Positions 54,534 through 63,632 of a stretch of DNA of 64,000 nucleotides are shown in pieces. The position numbers and the translations under genes were made by a program. Within the stretch, counting starts at the first letter, position 1; every line of letters starts with the position of its first letter. Below the pieces are notes generated by a model. The model had not been told where the DNA came from. It made no database searches and saw nothing but the letters and a program-made list of their open reading frames with translations. Source of the DNA: Haliea salexigens DSM 19537 (GTDB taxonomy: Bacteria; Pseudomonadota; Gammaproteobacteria; Pseudomonadales; Halieaceae); contig NZ_AUHJ01000010.1 of NCBI RefSeq assembly GCF_000423125.1, positions 116,239 to 180,238 of the forward strand, read 5' to 3'.

Positions 54534-55862
54534 TCAACTATTTGGTGCGCTGGTTGCTGTGCTGGCCGCGCTCTGGCCGTGCTCCCGCTCAAAGTGCCGC
54601 CCGAGGTAGATACCGGTCAGGCCCCAGCAGGCCGCAATGCCGGCACCGATCACCGCGAGTGCCGCCATGCCCAGCCCAAAGCCCTGGGTGAGCGCGGTGA
54701 ACGCCCACGCATTCAGCATGTCTCCACCCCGGTAGACCACAATATCGATCACAGGTTTCGCCTTGAAGCGCGTTTCCCGGTCTACCGCCGTGAACAGCAT
54801 CTCGCGCGCCGGACGGGAAATGGCATAGTTGCCCGCCCGGCGTGCAATCTGCACGACCACAACCACCGCCACCACGGGGGCGGCGGCGAGGAGCAACATG
54901 CCGGCGCAGATAACCACCGGCACCGATGCCAGCGTGAAGGGTAGCCCCAGATGGTTGGCCATGCGCCCTGTGGCGAAGGCGGCAATCAGCACCGTCAGCG
55001 TGTTTACCACCAGGTCCATACTGGCCCAGATCTGCGCCCGGCGCCCCTCGGAATAGTCCGCCAGCAGATTTTTCAGCTCGAAATAGACGAAGGAACTGAT
55101 GGTGGTATACAGGAAAATGAACAGGGCGATGCCCCACAGGTAGCGGTTGCGACGAAAGGCGGAGAATCCGGCAAAGGGGTTGCCGCCGAGCGCCGCAAGC
55201 GCGCCCGCAGGTGTCTGTTCCGGGGAGCCTTGCGGGGCCCCGTTTTGTTGCCGCTGTAACACGGTTATCAGGGGCAGGGTGAGCACCAGCATGAGCGCTG
55301 CGATCAACAGCAGTGGCTCGGTGCCCCTGTCGCCTGCCAGCAGCGTGACCAGGGCAGGGCCACCGATGGCGCCAACACTGGCCCCCGCGCCGATGAAACC
55401 GAACAGGCGCTTCGACTGGGCCCTGGAAAAACAGTCCGCCATCAGGCTCCAGAATACGGAAATGTGAAACAGACTGAAGACGCTGATCCAGACGTAGAAG
55501 GCCTTGTCGATCAGCGGGATGCGGGTGTCAGCGCTGGCGGCAACGTAAAAGAGCACAAAGCTCAGCGCAAAGCCGCCGTACAGGCCGGGTACCAGATGCT
55601 GCAGCCGAATGCGGGCCACGGCGGCTCCGTACAGCGACACCGCGGCTGTGCTGAAAAAGAAGGTGAAGGTCCACAGCCAACTGACTTCCGCGTCGCTCCA
55701 GTTGCTGGCCATGGCATCGCGCACCGGCCGCAGCAGGTAGTAGGCTGCCATCAGGGTGAACACCAGCAGGAAGGACGTGAGCGTGGCGCTCACTTCCCGG
55801 GGCTCTACCTCACAGGCCAGCGAGAGCAGGCGCTGCAAAGGCCGGCGTGGCGTCGGCTTCAA
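54534..55862 (-). CDS. NPT1/Tlc-like transporter (ADP/ATP-translocase-related membrane protein)
   Basis: 442 residues with 11-12 membrane segments. FLLVFTLMAAYYLLRPVRDAM near the N-terminus, FWSLMADCFSRAQSKRLFGFIGAGAS and the Pro-rich gap before the second half match the NPT1/NPT2 family better than classical MFS. Rickettsial members exchange ATP/ADP, but free-living bacteria carry homologues of unknown substrate. It overlaps the upstream aldo-keto reductase by 4 bases (ATGA), so the two are translationally coupled. Confidence 0.8.
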   Translation of the reverse strand: MKPTPRRPLQRLLSLACEVEPREVSATLTSFLLVFTLMAAYYLLRPVRDAMASNWSDAEVSWLWTFTFFFSTAAVSLYGAAVARIRLQHLVPGLYGGFALSFVLFYVAASADTRIPLIDKAFYVWISVFSLFHISVFWSLMADCFSRAQSKRLFGFIGAGASVGAIGGPALVTLLAGDRGTEPLLLIAALMLVLTLPLITVLQRQQNGAPQGSPEQTPAGALAALGGNPFAGFSAFRRNRYLWGIALFIFLYTTISSFVYFELKNLLADYSEGRRAQIWASMDLVVNTLTVLIAAFATGRMANHLGLPFTLASVPVVICAGMLLLAAAPVVAVVVVVQIARRAGNYAISRPAREMLFTAVDRETRFKAKPVIDIVVYRGGDMLNAWAFTALTQGFGLGMAALAVIGAGIAACWGLTGIYLGRHFEREHGQSAASTATSAPNS

Positions 55863-56791
55863 GCTTTTGTCTGCAGCGCTGCGAAGGCCTCCAGCATTTC
55901 CTTCCGCTGTGCGGTATCCGGTACGCGCCCGAGACCGGCCTGCATGTTATCGCGCATGTGTTTGGGGCTTGAGGTGGCCGGTATGACACAGGTGACGGCC
56001 GGGTGGCCAAGAATGAACTTGAGGAAAAACTGGCCCCAACTGCTGCAGCCCAGTTCGGTTGCCACCTGTGGCAGGGCGGCACCGCGGCTGGCGGAAAACA
56101 GTTCACCACGCTGGTAGGGCCGGTTGATCATGGTGGCGATGCCGCGCTCCGCCGCTGTGGGCAGCAGTTCTTCCTCCGCCCGACGGTCGGCAATGTTGTA
56201 GCTGAACTGAACAAAGTCCAGCGGCTCTTCGCGCATCACGCGCAGGAATTCGCCGTGATCGCGTCCGTGTGACGTTGTGATGCCGATGTAACGCACCTTG
56301 CCCTCCTCTTTCCAGCGCTTGAGCGTGTCCAGCTGGGTGCGCCAATCGGTGAGGTTGTGCACGGCGATGAGGTCGAAACGATCGACAGCCATGCGCTGCG
56401 CCGATTGCTGCATCTGGGCGATTCCGGCCTCGCGGCCTTCGGTCCAGACCTTGGTGGCCGCAAATACCGGTGGGCGCTCCGGCATGGCGCGCAGCAGGTC
56501 GCCAACCCGTTGCTCGGCCTTGCCGTACATGGGGGACGAATCAATGACCGTACCGCCGCCGGCAAAGAAGGTTTTCAGCACTGCCATGAGCGGTTCGGCC
56601 GCTGCGTCTCCGGCGTTGACATCGAACGTGCGTGACGTACCCATACCGATCACGGGGAGGCTTTCCCCTGAGCTGGGAATCGTGCGCACGATGCCCGGGG
56701 TTTTCGCTGCGGATACTGCGGCCCGCAGTGGTAAAGCGTGGGCTGCCGCGAGGGTGGCGCTGATGGACAGGAGCTGACGACGATTAAGCAT
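55859..56791 (-). CDS. Tat-exported aldo/keto reductase
   Basis: 310 residues. The N-terminus MLNRRQLLSISATLAAAHAL has a twin-Arg signal (NRRQLL). The AKR barrel shows IGMGTSRTFDV, TVIDSSPMYGKAEQRVGDLL (catalytic Asp and Tyr), AATKVWT (Lys), DLIAVHNLTD (His) and a C-terminal GHPAVTCVIPATSS. Export through Tat suggests folding with cofactor in the cytoplasm before export. The natural substrate is unknown. It precedes the NPT1-like gene in a coupled pair and follows pbpG after 72 bases. Confidence 0.88.
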   Translation of the reverse strand: MLNRRQLLSISATLAAAHALPLRAAVSAAKTPGIVRTIPSSGESLPVIGMGTSRTFDVNAGDAAAEPLMAVLKTFFAGGGTVIDSSPMYGKAEQRVGDLLRAMPERPPVFAATKVWTEGREAGIAQMQQSAQRMAVDRFDLIAVHNLTDWRTQLDTLKRWKEEGKVRYIGITTSHGRDHGEFLRVMREEPLDFVQFSYNIADRRAEEELLPTAAERGIATMINRPYQRGELFSASRGAALPQVATELGCSSWGQFFLKFILGHPAVTCVIPATSSPKHMRDNMQAGLGRVPDTAQRKEMLEAFAALQTKA

Positions 56792-56863
56792 GGCAGGCCT
56801 CCGCGGGGGCATGTGGGAGGCCAGTGTTTCAGGCCCGGCCCTGCCGGGTCAAGCAAGCCGTGC

Positions 56864-57697
56864 CTAGCGGCCGGCGAGCAGCCAGCGGCGCAGGCGGTTG
56901 GAATCGCCGAAGGGGGTCAGTTTGCCGAAGGAGTTCAGTAGCACGATCGACACCGGTTCGCCTTCGATGGTGGCCTGCATGACCAGGCAGCGGCCGGCTT
57001 CATTGAGATAACCGGTTTTGCTCAGGCCAATCTGCCAGTTCTGGTTTTTCAGCAGGCGATTGGTGTTGTTGTAGTTCAGCGGGCCGCGCTGGGCGAAGGG
57101 TTGGACGGCCATGCCCTTGGTGGTGCTGGCCTTGGCGATAAGTGGGTACTCACCAGCAGCGCGCACCATGATGGCCAGGTCACGTGCCGTGGACTGGTTT
57201 CCGGCATGCAGGCCGGCGGGGTCGGCAAAGCGGCTGTTGCGCATGCCCAGCTGTTCAGCCTTGCGGTTCATGGCCTGGACGAAGGCGGCGAGCCCGCCGG
57301 GGTAGGTGCGGCCCAGGGCGCTGGCGGCGCGGTTTTCCGATGACATGAGCGCCAGCAGGAGCATCTCTTCACGGCTCAGGGTTGCGCCATAGTCCAGGCG
57401 TGAGCCGGTCTGGCGCACGACATCGCGGTCCTCACGGGTCACGGTAATGGGTGCGTCCAGGGGCAGCCCGGCATCCAGCGTGACCATGGCGGTCATCAAT
57501 TTGGTGATGGAGGCGATGGGCCGCACGGTGTCGGTGTCCTTGCCGTAGATGATTTCGCCTGATCCATCCAGAACCAGCGCCGAGGCTGAGCGCAGGTCCG
57601 GGTTACCGCTCAAATGCGAAAACTTGCCGGCGCTTGCTGTCTGAGAGGTGAGCACACAGAGTGCGAGCAGCCCGATGGCCAGCGGCAGGTTTTTCAT
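56864..57697 (-). CDS. pbpG: D-alanyl-D-alanine endopeptidase PBP7/8-type
   Basis: 277 residues. Signal peptide (1-23, TSQTASA). The three penicillin-binding motifs are Ser63-x2-Lys66 (IASITKLM), Ser120-Glu-Asn122 (MSSENRAAS) and Lys227-Thr-Gly229 (LSKTGYLN). Size and spacing fit the PbpG (PBP7/8) group of low-molecular-mass DD-peptidases, which cleave peptidoglycan cross-links in the periplasm. It follows gpsA after 80 bases on the same strand. Confidence 0.9.
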   Translation of the reverse strand: MKNLPLAIGLLALCVLTSQTASAGKFSHLSGNPDLRSASALVLDGSGEIIYGKDTDTVRPIASITKLMTAMVTLDAGLPLDAPITVTREDRDVVRQTGSRLDYGATLSREEMLLLALMSSENRAASALGRTYPGGLAAFVQAMNRKAEQLGMRNSRFADPAGLHAGNQSTARDLAIMVRAAGEYPLIAKASTTKGMAVQPFAQRGPLNYNNTNRLLKNQNWQIGLSKTGYLNEAGRCLVMQATIEGEPVSIVLLNSFGKLTPFGDSNRLRRWLLAGR

Positions 57698-57777
57698 GGG
57701 TGGTCCCGAGTGGTCGCTTTGGCGCCATTCTGCACCAGAGCCTCGCCGGGAGAAAGAGGCCGCTGCGTAAAAGCCAT

Positions 57778-58782
57778 TTAACCCGGTTCGGATTCGGCGC
57801 CGGCGGTCACCCGCAGCAGGCCGCGAAAGATGCGCTGGGCCGAGGTTTCACCGCTTAGCACCTTGTACACGTCGCTGGCGATCGGCATTTCCACACCGTA
57901 CTGCTCCGCCAGCGCCATCACCGCCGGTGCACTTTTGGCGCCCTCTGCCACCATGAACATCTCGGCAGCGATGGTTTCCAGGGTCTTGCCCCGCCCCAGC
58001 TCCATGCCCACGTGGCGGTTGCGGCTTTGCGCGCTGGTGCAGGTGGCGATCATGTCGCCCATGCCGGCGAGGCCGGAAAACGTTTCCGCCTTGCCGCCCA
58101 TCGCGCAACCGAGGCGGGTGATTTCCGCCAGTCCGCGCGTGATGAGCGCGGCGCGGGTGTTGTCGCCGGCACCCAGGCCGTCGCCCATACCCACGGCGAT
58201 GGCGATGATGTTCTTCAGCACACCGCCCAGTTCGCAACCCACCACATCCGTGTTGGTGTACACGCGGAACAGGCCGCTCGAGAACAGGCACTGCAGTTCG
58301 CGCACGATGATTGCGTCCTCCATGGCGATGACACTCGCCGCCGCCTGGCCGGCCATGATCTCGCGCGCCAGGTTGGGGCCGGTGAGTACACCCACGGGGT
58401 GGCCGGGCAGCACCTCGGCAATAATTTCTGTCATGCGCATGCGGGTATCGAGCTCCAGGCCCTTGGTCAGGCTGATGACCGGTACCCAGGGGCGGATGTG
58501 CTCGCGCACCTCCTGCAGCACGCTGCGAAAGTTCTGCGATGGAATGCCCATCACGATCACGTCCGCACCCGCTACTGCCTCGCCGATATCCGCCGTGGCC
58601 TGCAGTTTTTCCGGCAGCCGCGCCCCGGGCAGGTAGGTCTCGTTACTGTGCTGCTGGTTGATCTCACGCACCGTTTCCGGGTTGCGCGCCCAGAGTGTGG
58701 CGGGGGCATTGCGGGCCACCAGGGCGGCTACTGTGGTGCCCCAGGAGCCGCCACCCAGCAGGCCGACTTTCAGGTTGTTCAT
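57778..58782 (-). CDS. gpsA: NAD(P)-dependent glycerol-3-phosphate dehydrogenase GpsA
   Basis: 334 residues. The NAD(P) site is VGLLGGGSWGTTVAAL. GVLTGPNLAREIMAGQ, the catalytic Lys in GGVLKNIIAIAVGMGDG and SRNRHVGMELGRG are standard GpsA motifs. It reduces dihydroxyacetone phosphate to sn-glycerol 3-phosphate for phospholipid synthesis. Its start overlaps the stop of plsB by 4 bases (58779-58782), the enzyme that uses its product. Confidence 0.95.
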   Translation of the reverse strand: MNNLKVGLLGGGSWGTTVAALVARNAPATLWARNPETVREINQQHSNETYLPGARLPEKLQATADIGEAVAGADVIVMGIPSQNFRSVLQEVREHIRPWVPVISLTKGLELDTRMRMTEIIAEVLPGHPVGVLTGPNLAREIMAGQAAASVIAMEDAIIVRELQCLFSSGLFRVYTNTDVVGCELGGVLKNIIAIAVGMGDGLGAGDNTRAALITRGLAEITRLGCAMGGKAETFSGLAGMGDMIATCTSAQSRNRHVGMELGRGKTLETIAAEMFMVAEGAKSAPAVMALAEQYGVEMPIASDVYKVLSGETSAQRIFRGLLRVTAGAESEPG

Positions 58783-61124
58783 TGCAGGGATTCCTTGGTT
58801 CGGTCCCGGCCAGTCAGGCCGAGGGCGCGGATGACCTCGAGACGACGCTTCAATGCGCGCAGCTGCCTGGCCAGTGCCTGTCGACGCGGCGCCAGCTCCG
58901 GGTCATCGCCGCCGGCCAGCTTGCGGTGCTCAAGCATCTGGTAGCCGTTGCGGAAGAGCAGTTTGCCGATCGATGAGGCGCTGCTGATGCGGCGCTGCAA
59001 ATAGAGTTGCTGGCCCAATGTCAGCGCCTCGGTCACGCACTGCTGGCTCTCCAGTGGTGCATCACCGGCGCGGGCTGCCAGGTCGGATACCACCGAGTAA
59101 GCCTCGACATAGGTGAGCAACGTGACGTGTGCTACTACCGGTGTCATGCCCAGCAGCAGTTGGGTGAATCCCCCCGGCGTGCTGGCCGGCAGTGATTCCC
59201 AGTCCGGGTGGTAGCGGGCCAGCTCCTCGCGGATCTCCTGGTGGAACTCGGCGCTTGGCGCATAGAAGAATTCGAACTTGAACAGATCCCGCAGCTCATC
59301 GACTTCTGCCCAGAATGTCGCCAGCGCATCGGCGTCCGTGCCTTCGGTAGACTTGACCAGCGCCAGTTCGATGATCGCCTTGTTGACGAAAAAGTGAATG
59401 ACCGTGTTGCGGTAGTAGCTGGCGACCGGGTGCTGTTCCAGCGCAATGGCGTATACGTCTTCGGGCCCCTCGTCGTAGCGCGCGACAATGCCCTCGTTGA
59501 TCATGATGCCGAGCAGGCCGTCCATCTGCTCGGCATAGCCGCGATCGAAGTCGGCCGAGATGCGCAGCGAGCGCGCTTCCGCCCAATCCAGCAGCGCGCG
59601 CAGATCTTCCACGACCTCGGCTTCGGTCAGCGCTTTGGGCGCGGCGCCGAGCAGGCTCATGGTGACCAGTGAGGGGAAGGTAATGGGGGTAACACGGTTG
59701 GCCTCTACTGCCACTTCGAAAGCGATCTTGGACAGGGCCAGGCTGTCATCCGGGTCCGGTGCTGAGGGCAGCACAACCGGGCTGCCGATATCCATGTAGA
59801 TCTTGCCCATGGGGCGCGCCAGGCTGCGCACGTAGCCGATGAACCAGCGCAGTGACTCCGCCCCCTTGCCGCGCCCGGTTTGCTCGGTGGCGTATTCCTC
59901 GACATCGCGAATGAGATCGTAGCTGATCGAAATCGGGATGATGTGAATGTCCCGCGCGTCGGTGGCGTGGCAGGCCTCCAGGGCATACTTGAGCAGCCCG
60001 TAGCGTGGCGGCATGAGCTTGCCCAGCCGTGAGCGTGTGCCCTCAAAAGACCAGTTCATCGGGAAGCGCTTTTCCATCAGGTAGCCGATGTAGTGGCGCA
60101 GCGTGAGCTTGTACAGGGCGTTGTCACCAAAACTGCGTTTGATAAAGATGCCGCCAGAGCGGCGTATCAGGAAACCCATGCCGGCAAAGGCGATATTGGC
60201 GCCGCCGAACATGTGCGGCATGGGGAAGTCGTTGTCGTAGAGCACCTTGGGCACCACCATGCCGTCGAGGTAGGTCTTGTGGGTCCAGAGCAGCATGGAG
60301 GGATGGTCGCGCACGGTTTGACGCATGGCTTCCACTGCCTGCGGGTCGCAGACGATTTCCCGCTCGTAACCCAGGCGCAGGCAGAAGCTGCAGAAGCTCG
60401 CCCAGACATCCAGCCAGAACGTGCTGGGAATGGAGATCATTTCCTCCATGTAGACAGAGGCTTTCTTCAGCAGGGCTTCGCGTGTTGTGCCCTCCTGTTT
60501 GGCCAGTTGTTCCAGGGCTTCGTTGTAGCTGCGATTGGCCCGGAGGCTCTCGGCAACATAGCGCGGCACCTTGTAGCGCCCGCCCTGCAAGCGCCGCTCG
60601 GCAATATCCAGCACCACAGCCGCCTGTCGGGCGACGAACGTGCCGAATGCTGTGCTGTCGGCGCTGCTCTCCTGCGCGTACTTGTGATGGTAGCGTTGTC
60701 GCAGGTTGCCCAGCGAATCGGGTTCGCCACACACCAGGTGCATGCGTTCGGGTTCCTGTTCCGCAATGCGTCGCGCACGGCGCGCGCTGGGTCGCCGCGG
60801 GTCGCCCAGGACCAGGTCGCGCAGCTGTGGCCCGGCGTTGATGGCGGCCAGCGGCGGTGTCCAGGCAACCCGCAACGGGGCGATGGTGACCTCGTCAGGC
60901 AGCGACAGGCGTTCACGCAGTTCGCGTGTATCAATGCCGCGCCGGTCGTCGCCCAGGTCAAGGGTGAGCTGGTTGCACTCCCGGTCGCCCTCCGCGAGCG
61001 CATGTTGCTGTATCCATCGCTGCAGCAGTTGCTCTTCAAAGCGATTGCTGGTGTCCAGCAGGAACAGCACTGGGGCCGCACCGGGAGGCCATGGGCAATG
61101 GTCGAGTTTGCCCTCCAGGCTCAC
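58779..61124 (-). CDS. plsB: glycerol-3-phosphate 1-O-acyltransferase PlsB
   Basis: 781 residues, close to the usual ~800. Acyltransferase block I is LLWTHKTYLDGM (H-x4-D), followed by FIKRSFGDNALYK and NWSFEGTRSRLGKL, and block IV IHIIPISISYD. It acylates position 1 of glycerol 3-phosphate at the inner membrane. It overlaps both neighbours by 4 bases (upstream HAD-PlsC, downstream gpsA), giving a translationally coupled phospholipid operon. Confidence 0.94.
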   Translation of the reverse strand: MSLEGKLDHCPWPPGAAPVLFLLDTSNRFEEQLLQRWIQQHALAEGDRECNQLTLDLGDDRRGIDTRELRERLSLPDEVTIAPLRVAWTPPLAAINAGPQLRDLVLGDPRRPSARRARRIAEQEPERMHLVCGEPDSLGNLRQRYHHKYAQESSADSTAFGTFVARQAAVVLDIAERRLQGGRYKVPRYVAESLRANRSYNEALEQLAKQEGTTREALLKKASVYMEEMISIPSTFWLDVWASFCSFCLRLGYEREIVCDPQAVEAMRQTVRDHPSMLLWTHKTYLDGMVVPKVLYDNDFPMPHMFGGANIAFAGMGFLIRRSGGIFIKRSFGDNALYKLTLRHYIGYLMEKRFPMNWSFEGTRSRLGKLMPPRYGLLKYALEACHATDARDIHIIPISISYDLIRDVEEYATEQTGRGKGAESLRWFIGYVRSLARPMGKIYMDIGSPVVLPSAPDPDDSLALSKIAFEVAVEANRVTPITFPSLVTMSLLGAAPKALTEAEVVEDLRALLDWAEARSLRISADFDRGYAEQMDGLLGIMINEGIVARYDEGPEDVYAIALEQHPVASYYRNTVIHFFVNKAIIELALVKSTEGTDADALATFWAEVDELRDLFKFEFFYAPSAEFHQEIREELARYHPDWESLPASTPGGFTQLLLGMTPVVAHVTLLTYVEAYSVVSDLAARAGDAPLESQQCVTEALTLGQQLYLQRRISSASSIGKLLFRNGYQMLEHRKLAGGDDPELAPRRQALARQLRALKRRLEVIRALGLTGRDRTKESLQ

Positions 61125-62803
61125 TGATTAGGCACCCTGCTGGCGCGGTTCTTGGGCTTCGCCTTGGGCCGCGCTTTGACGGTTCGACCGCGCGCGGCCG
61201 GGGTGCTGGCGGGCTTTTTTGCCGCGGTCTTTTTCCGCGTAGCGGCCTTCTTGGCCGCCGGGCGTTGCGGCTGCGCGCGCGCCCGGGTTTTTGCCTTAGT
61301 CTTTGCCTTGGCCGGGGTTTTGGTTTTACCCGGCGGCCTGCCACGGCGCGGGCTGGTGGTCTCTGCCACCGGTTCCAGCGGCTGCCCGAGCACCGCGAGC
61401 ATACGGTTGCGCACATCGCGGATGTGTGTATTGAGGTCGCTCGCCTGCCAGTGTCGAGTGTCGATAGGCTCCAGTACCTCAACGTCGACCGTGGCGGGGC
61501 GGAACACGAAATCGCCCTTGGGGGCGACATCTCCCGCATTGCGTATCACAATCGGAATGATCGGCACGCCAGCCTGCATGGCGAGGTGGAATGCACCCTT
61601 CTTGAAGACGCCAAGGCGCGGCGAGACGCTGCGGGTGCCCTCCGGTGCCAGCACGACCGACTTGCCTTCATCGCGCATGGCTTCAACCAGCGGTGTCATC
61701 GCTTCAATGGCACTTGCCGAGTTGGCGCGGTCAATCATCACCACGCCGGCGAACTCCAGCACCCGGCCGATGATTGGCAGTTTGCGAATCTCCTGTTTAC
61801 CCACCCCCGCCATGTCGCTGCGCAGCAGGCTGGCGATGACCACCACATCCGCCTTGCTCTGGTGGTTGAAGATGAACACCGCCGGGCGGTGTGACCACAG
61901 GTGTTGCTTGCCCTTGACGTTGAGGTCCAACCCGATCAGTGCGCTGGCGGTGTCGGCAAACAGCGACAGCGAAAAGTTCAGCGACTGGCGCCGGGACCGG
62001 GTCAGCGCATAGACAGGCAAACCGGCCAGAAAGGTGGGCACGAGGCTCACCGTTGCCGCTGCCGAGCGCAGATACAGCGACAGGGAAGGGCGGCCGCGGC
62101 TGGAGAAGCTGGCTACGGGCCAGTGCCTGTCGCGGGCAATACCCAGCAGCCGACTGTTCGGGTTCAGTACACGGGGCAGACCAACGCGTTCCAGCAACAG
62201 TAGATCGTCGTGACTGTCGCTGTAGAAAAAGCTCTGGTCCAGGTCGGCACCCTGTTCGCGTGCCAGCCGCTCGGCCGCGTCAACTTTACCCTGGCCGAAG
62301 CAGGTGGGCCGTATGACGTCACCGGTGAACAGGCCGTCCTCGACCCCCAGCTCTGTGCACATGACGTGATCAATACCCAGATCGCGCGCGGCGGGCGTTA
62401 CCTGATAGGGCGTCGCCGAGGAAATTACCGCCACCGTGTGGCCCTTGGCGAGGTGCGCATTGATCAGCGCGCGTGACTCCGGGTAGATACGTCGTGCCAG
62501 TTGGTCCTGGTAGAGCGTTTCCCCGAGTTCCTCGTAGCTGGCTTCGGTGATGCCGCGCAGGAACTGTGTGGTCACGGTCATCATCGCGGAAAAGCCGAGG
62601 TTGCCAAGCCCGAAGCTGGTCATGGCCTGCGTCAGCTCCAGCAACTCCCGCGCCTGCAGATCGCCGCGGCGCAGCTGCTCACGAATGAAGGAGGTGGCCG
62701 AGTAGCCTGAGATAATGGTGCCGTCGAAGTCGAATATGGCGGCAATCTGCGGCCCGTCTGGTGCGGCCGCAATATCTTTGAGAAGTTGTTTAACACTTGC
62801 CAT
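61121..62803 (-). CDS. HAD-IB phosphatase / PlsC acyltransferase fusion with a Lys-Ala-rich AT-hook-like tail
   Basis: 560 residues in three parts. Residues ~20-215 form a HAD-IB hydrolase: DFDGTIISG (Asp25, Asp27), VISSATPYQV and FYSDSHDDLLLLE. Residues ~290-470 form an LPLAT/PlsC domain: IFNHQSKADVV (H-x4-D) and LAPEGTRS, with IGLDLNVKGKQHL before it. From ~484 to the end the protein is a highly basic Lys/Arg/Ala/Pro tail starting RRGRPPGK, an AT-hook-like core, followed by AAKKAATRKKTAAKK. HAD-PlsC fusions are known; the long histone-like tail is unusual. First gene of the operon with plsB and gpsA. Confidence 0.88.
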   Translation of the reverse strand: MASVKQLLKDIAAAPDGPQIAAIFDFDGTIISGYSATSFIREQLRRGDLQARELLELTQAMTSFGLGNLGFSAMMTVTTQFLRGITEASYEELGETLYQDQLARRIYPESRALINAHLAKGHTVAVISSATPYQVTPAARDLGIDHVMCTELGVEDGLFTGDVIRPTCFGQGKVDAAERLAREQGADLDQSFFYSDSHDDLLLLERVGLPRVLNPNSRLLGIARDRHWPVASFSSRGRPSLSLYLRSAAATVSLVPTFLAGLPVYALTRSRRQSLNFSLSLFADTASALIGLDLNVKGKQHLWSHRPAVFIFNHQSKADVVVIASLLRSDMAGVGKQEIRKLPIIGRVLEFAGVVMIDRANSASAIEAMTPLVEAMRDEGKSVVLAPEGTRSVSPRLGVFKKGAFHLAMQAGVPIIPIVIRNAGDVAPKGDFVFRPATVDVEVLEPIDTRHWQASDLNTHIRDVRNRMLAVLGQPLEPVAETTSPRRGRPPGKTKTPAKAKTKAKTRARAQPQRPAAKKAATRKKTAAKKPASTPAARGRTVKARPKAKPKNRASRVPNQ

Positions 62804-62880
62804 CTCGGTCCCCGTCGCGCCAGTGTGTGGCTGCCTGGTATTGTCCCAAGCATATCATCCCGCTGATGTCAGGGAAGCGC

Positions 62881-63336
62881 TCAGGAAACCGGCGTCAGGG
62901 TGCCGTCTGCGGCGACCTCCATCAGAGCGTTGCGCGGGTCATCGGTTTCCCAGTGGCCGCGCAATGACAGGAGTTTCCCGGCATCGTCAACGTGGTAGGT
63001 GAAAACGCCATGCACTTTCTGTTGCAGGGTTTTGCCCTCGCCGCCGTCAATGGTGATCGTCAGATTGACCAGGTTGGCCACCTCGTTGCCTGCGGCAAAC
63101 GATTCGAGAATCTCGATACGGATATCAACCGGCGCGATAAAGTTATCCCAGAATGCTTCCCGGGCTGCCGGCCCCCGGTGGCCGTTCCCGGCCGGGTCAA
63201 TGTGCGAGACACCTATCGGGTCTTCGATGATGGCGTCTTCCGCGTACAGTGCGAGCCAGCCTGCCTTGTTCTTGCTGTGAACGTACTCTCTGGACAGCAG
63301 GGCGGCGCGCCGTGCCGGGTGCTCTTGTTCAAACAT
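62881..63336 (-). CDS. SnoaL/NTF2-like protein
   Basis: 151 residues, NTF2-like cone fold: KAGWLALYAEDAIIEDPIG, FWDNFIAPVDIRIEILESF and the paired strands KVHGVFTYHVDDAGKLLSLRGHWE. It resembles ketosteroid-isomerase-like proteins, with Asp residues in the pocket (EDPIG) but no assignable reaction. It lies 77 bases upstream of the HAD-PlsC gene on the same strand, so it could be co-transcribed with the lipid operon. It differs clearly from the NTF2-like protein at 40055-40639. Confidence 0.82.
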   Translation of the reverse strand: MFEQEHPARRAALLSREYVHSKNKAGWLALYAEDAIIEDPIGVSHIDPAGNGHRGPAAREAFWDNFIAPVDIRIEILESFAAGNEVANLVNLTITIDGGEGKTLQQKVHGVFTYHVDDAGKLLSLRGHWETDDPRNALMEVAADGTLTPVS

Positions 63337-63497
63337 GCCAGTGTCCTGTTATTTGAATGACTGGACGCTGCAGTGTATACGCATTCGGATTTCCGGCGCC
63401 AGAGGGGTCGTGATGTGTGCGCTGCAGGGTGCAGGGCCTTGGGAAAGAACCGAGGGAAGCGTGGGGCGCCGTTGCGCGGTTGTCAGGTTGAAACAGG

Positions 63498-63526
63498 TTG
63501 AGGATTCCTTGCGGCAGCTTTATAAT
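63498..63526 (+). promoter_or_regulatory. sigma-70 promoter of tRNA-Val
   Basis: TTGAGG (63498-63503) and a perfect TATAAT (63521-63526) are separated by 17 bases. The mature tRNA begins 16 bases after the -10 box. Confidence 0.75.
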
Positions 63527-63541
63527 CCCGCTCCTCACGAC

Positions 63542-63618
<77 letters not shown>

Positions 63619-63632
63619 TATAGCCCTGGGTC

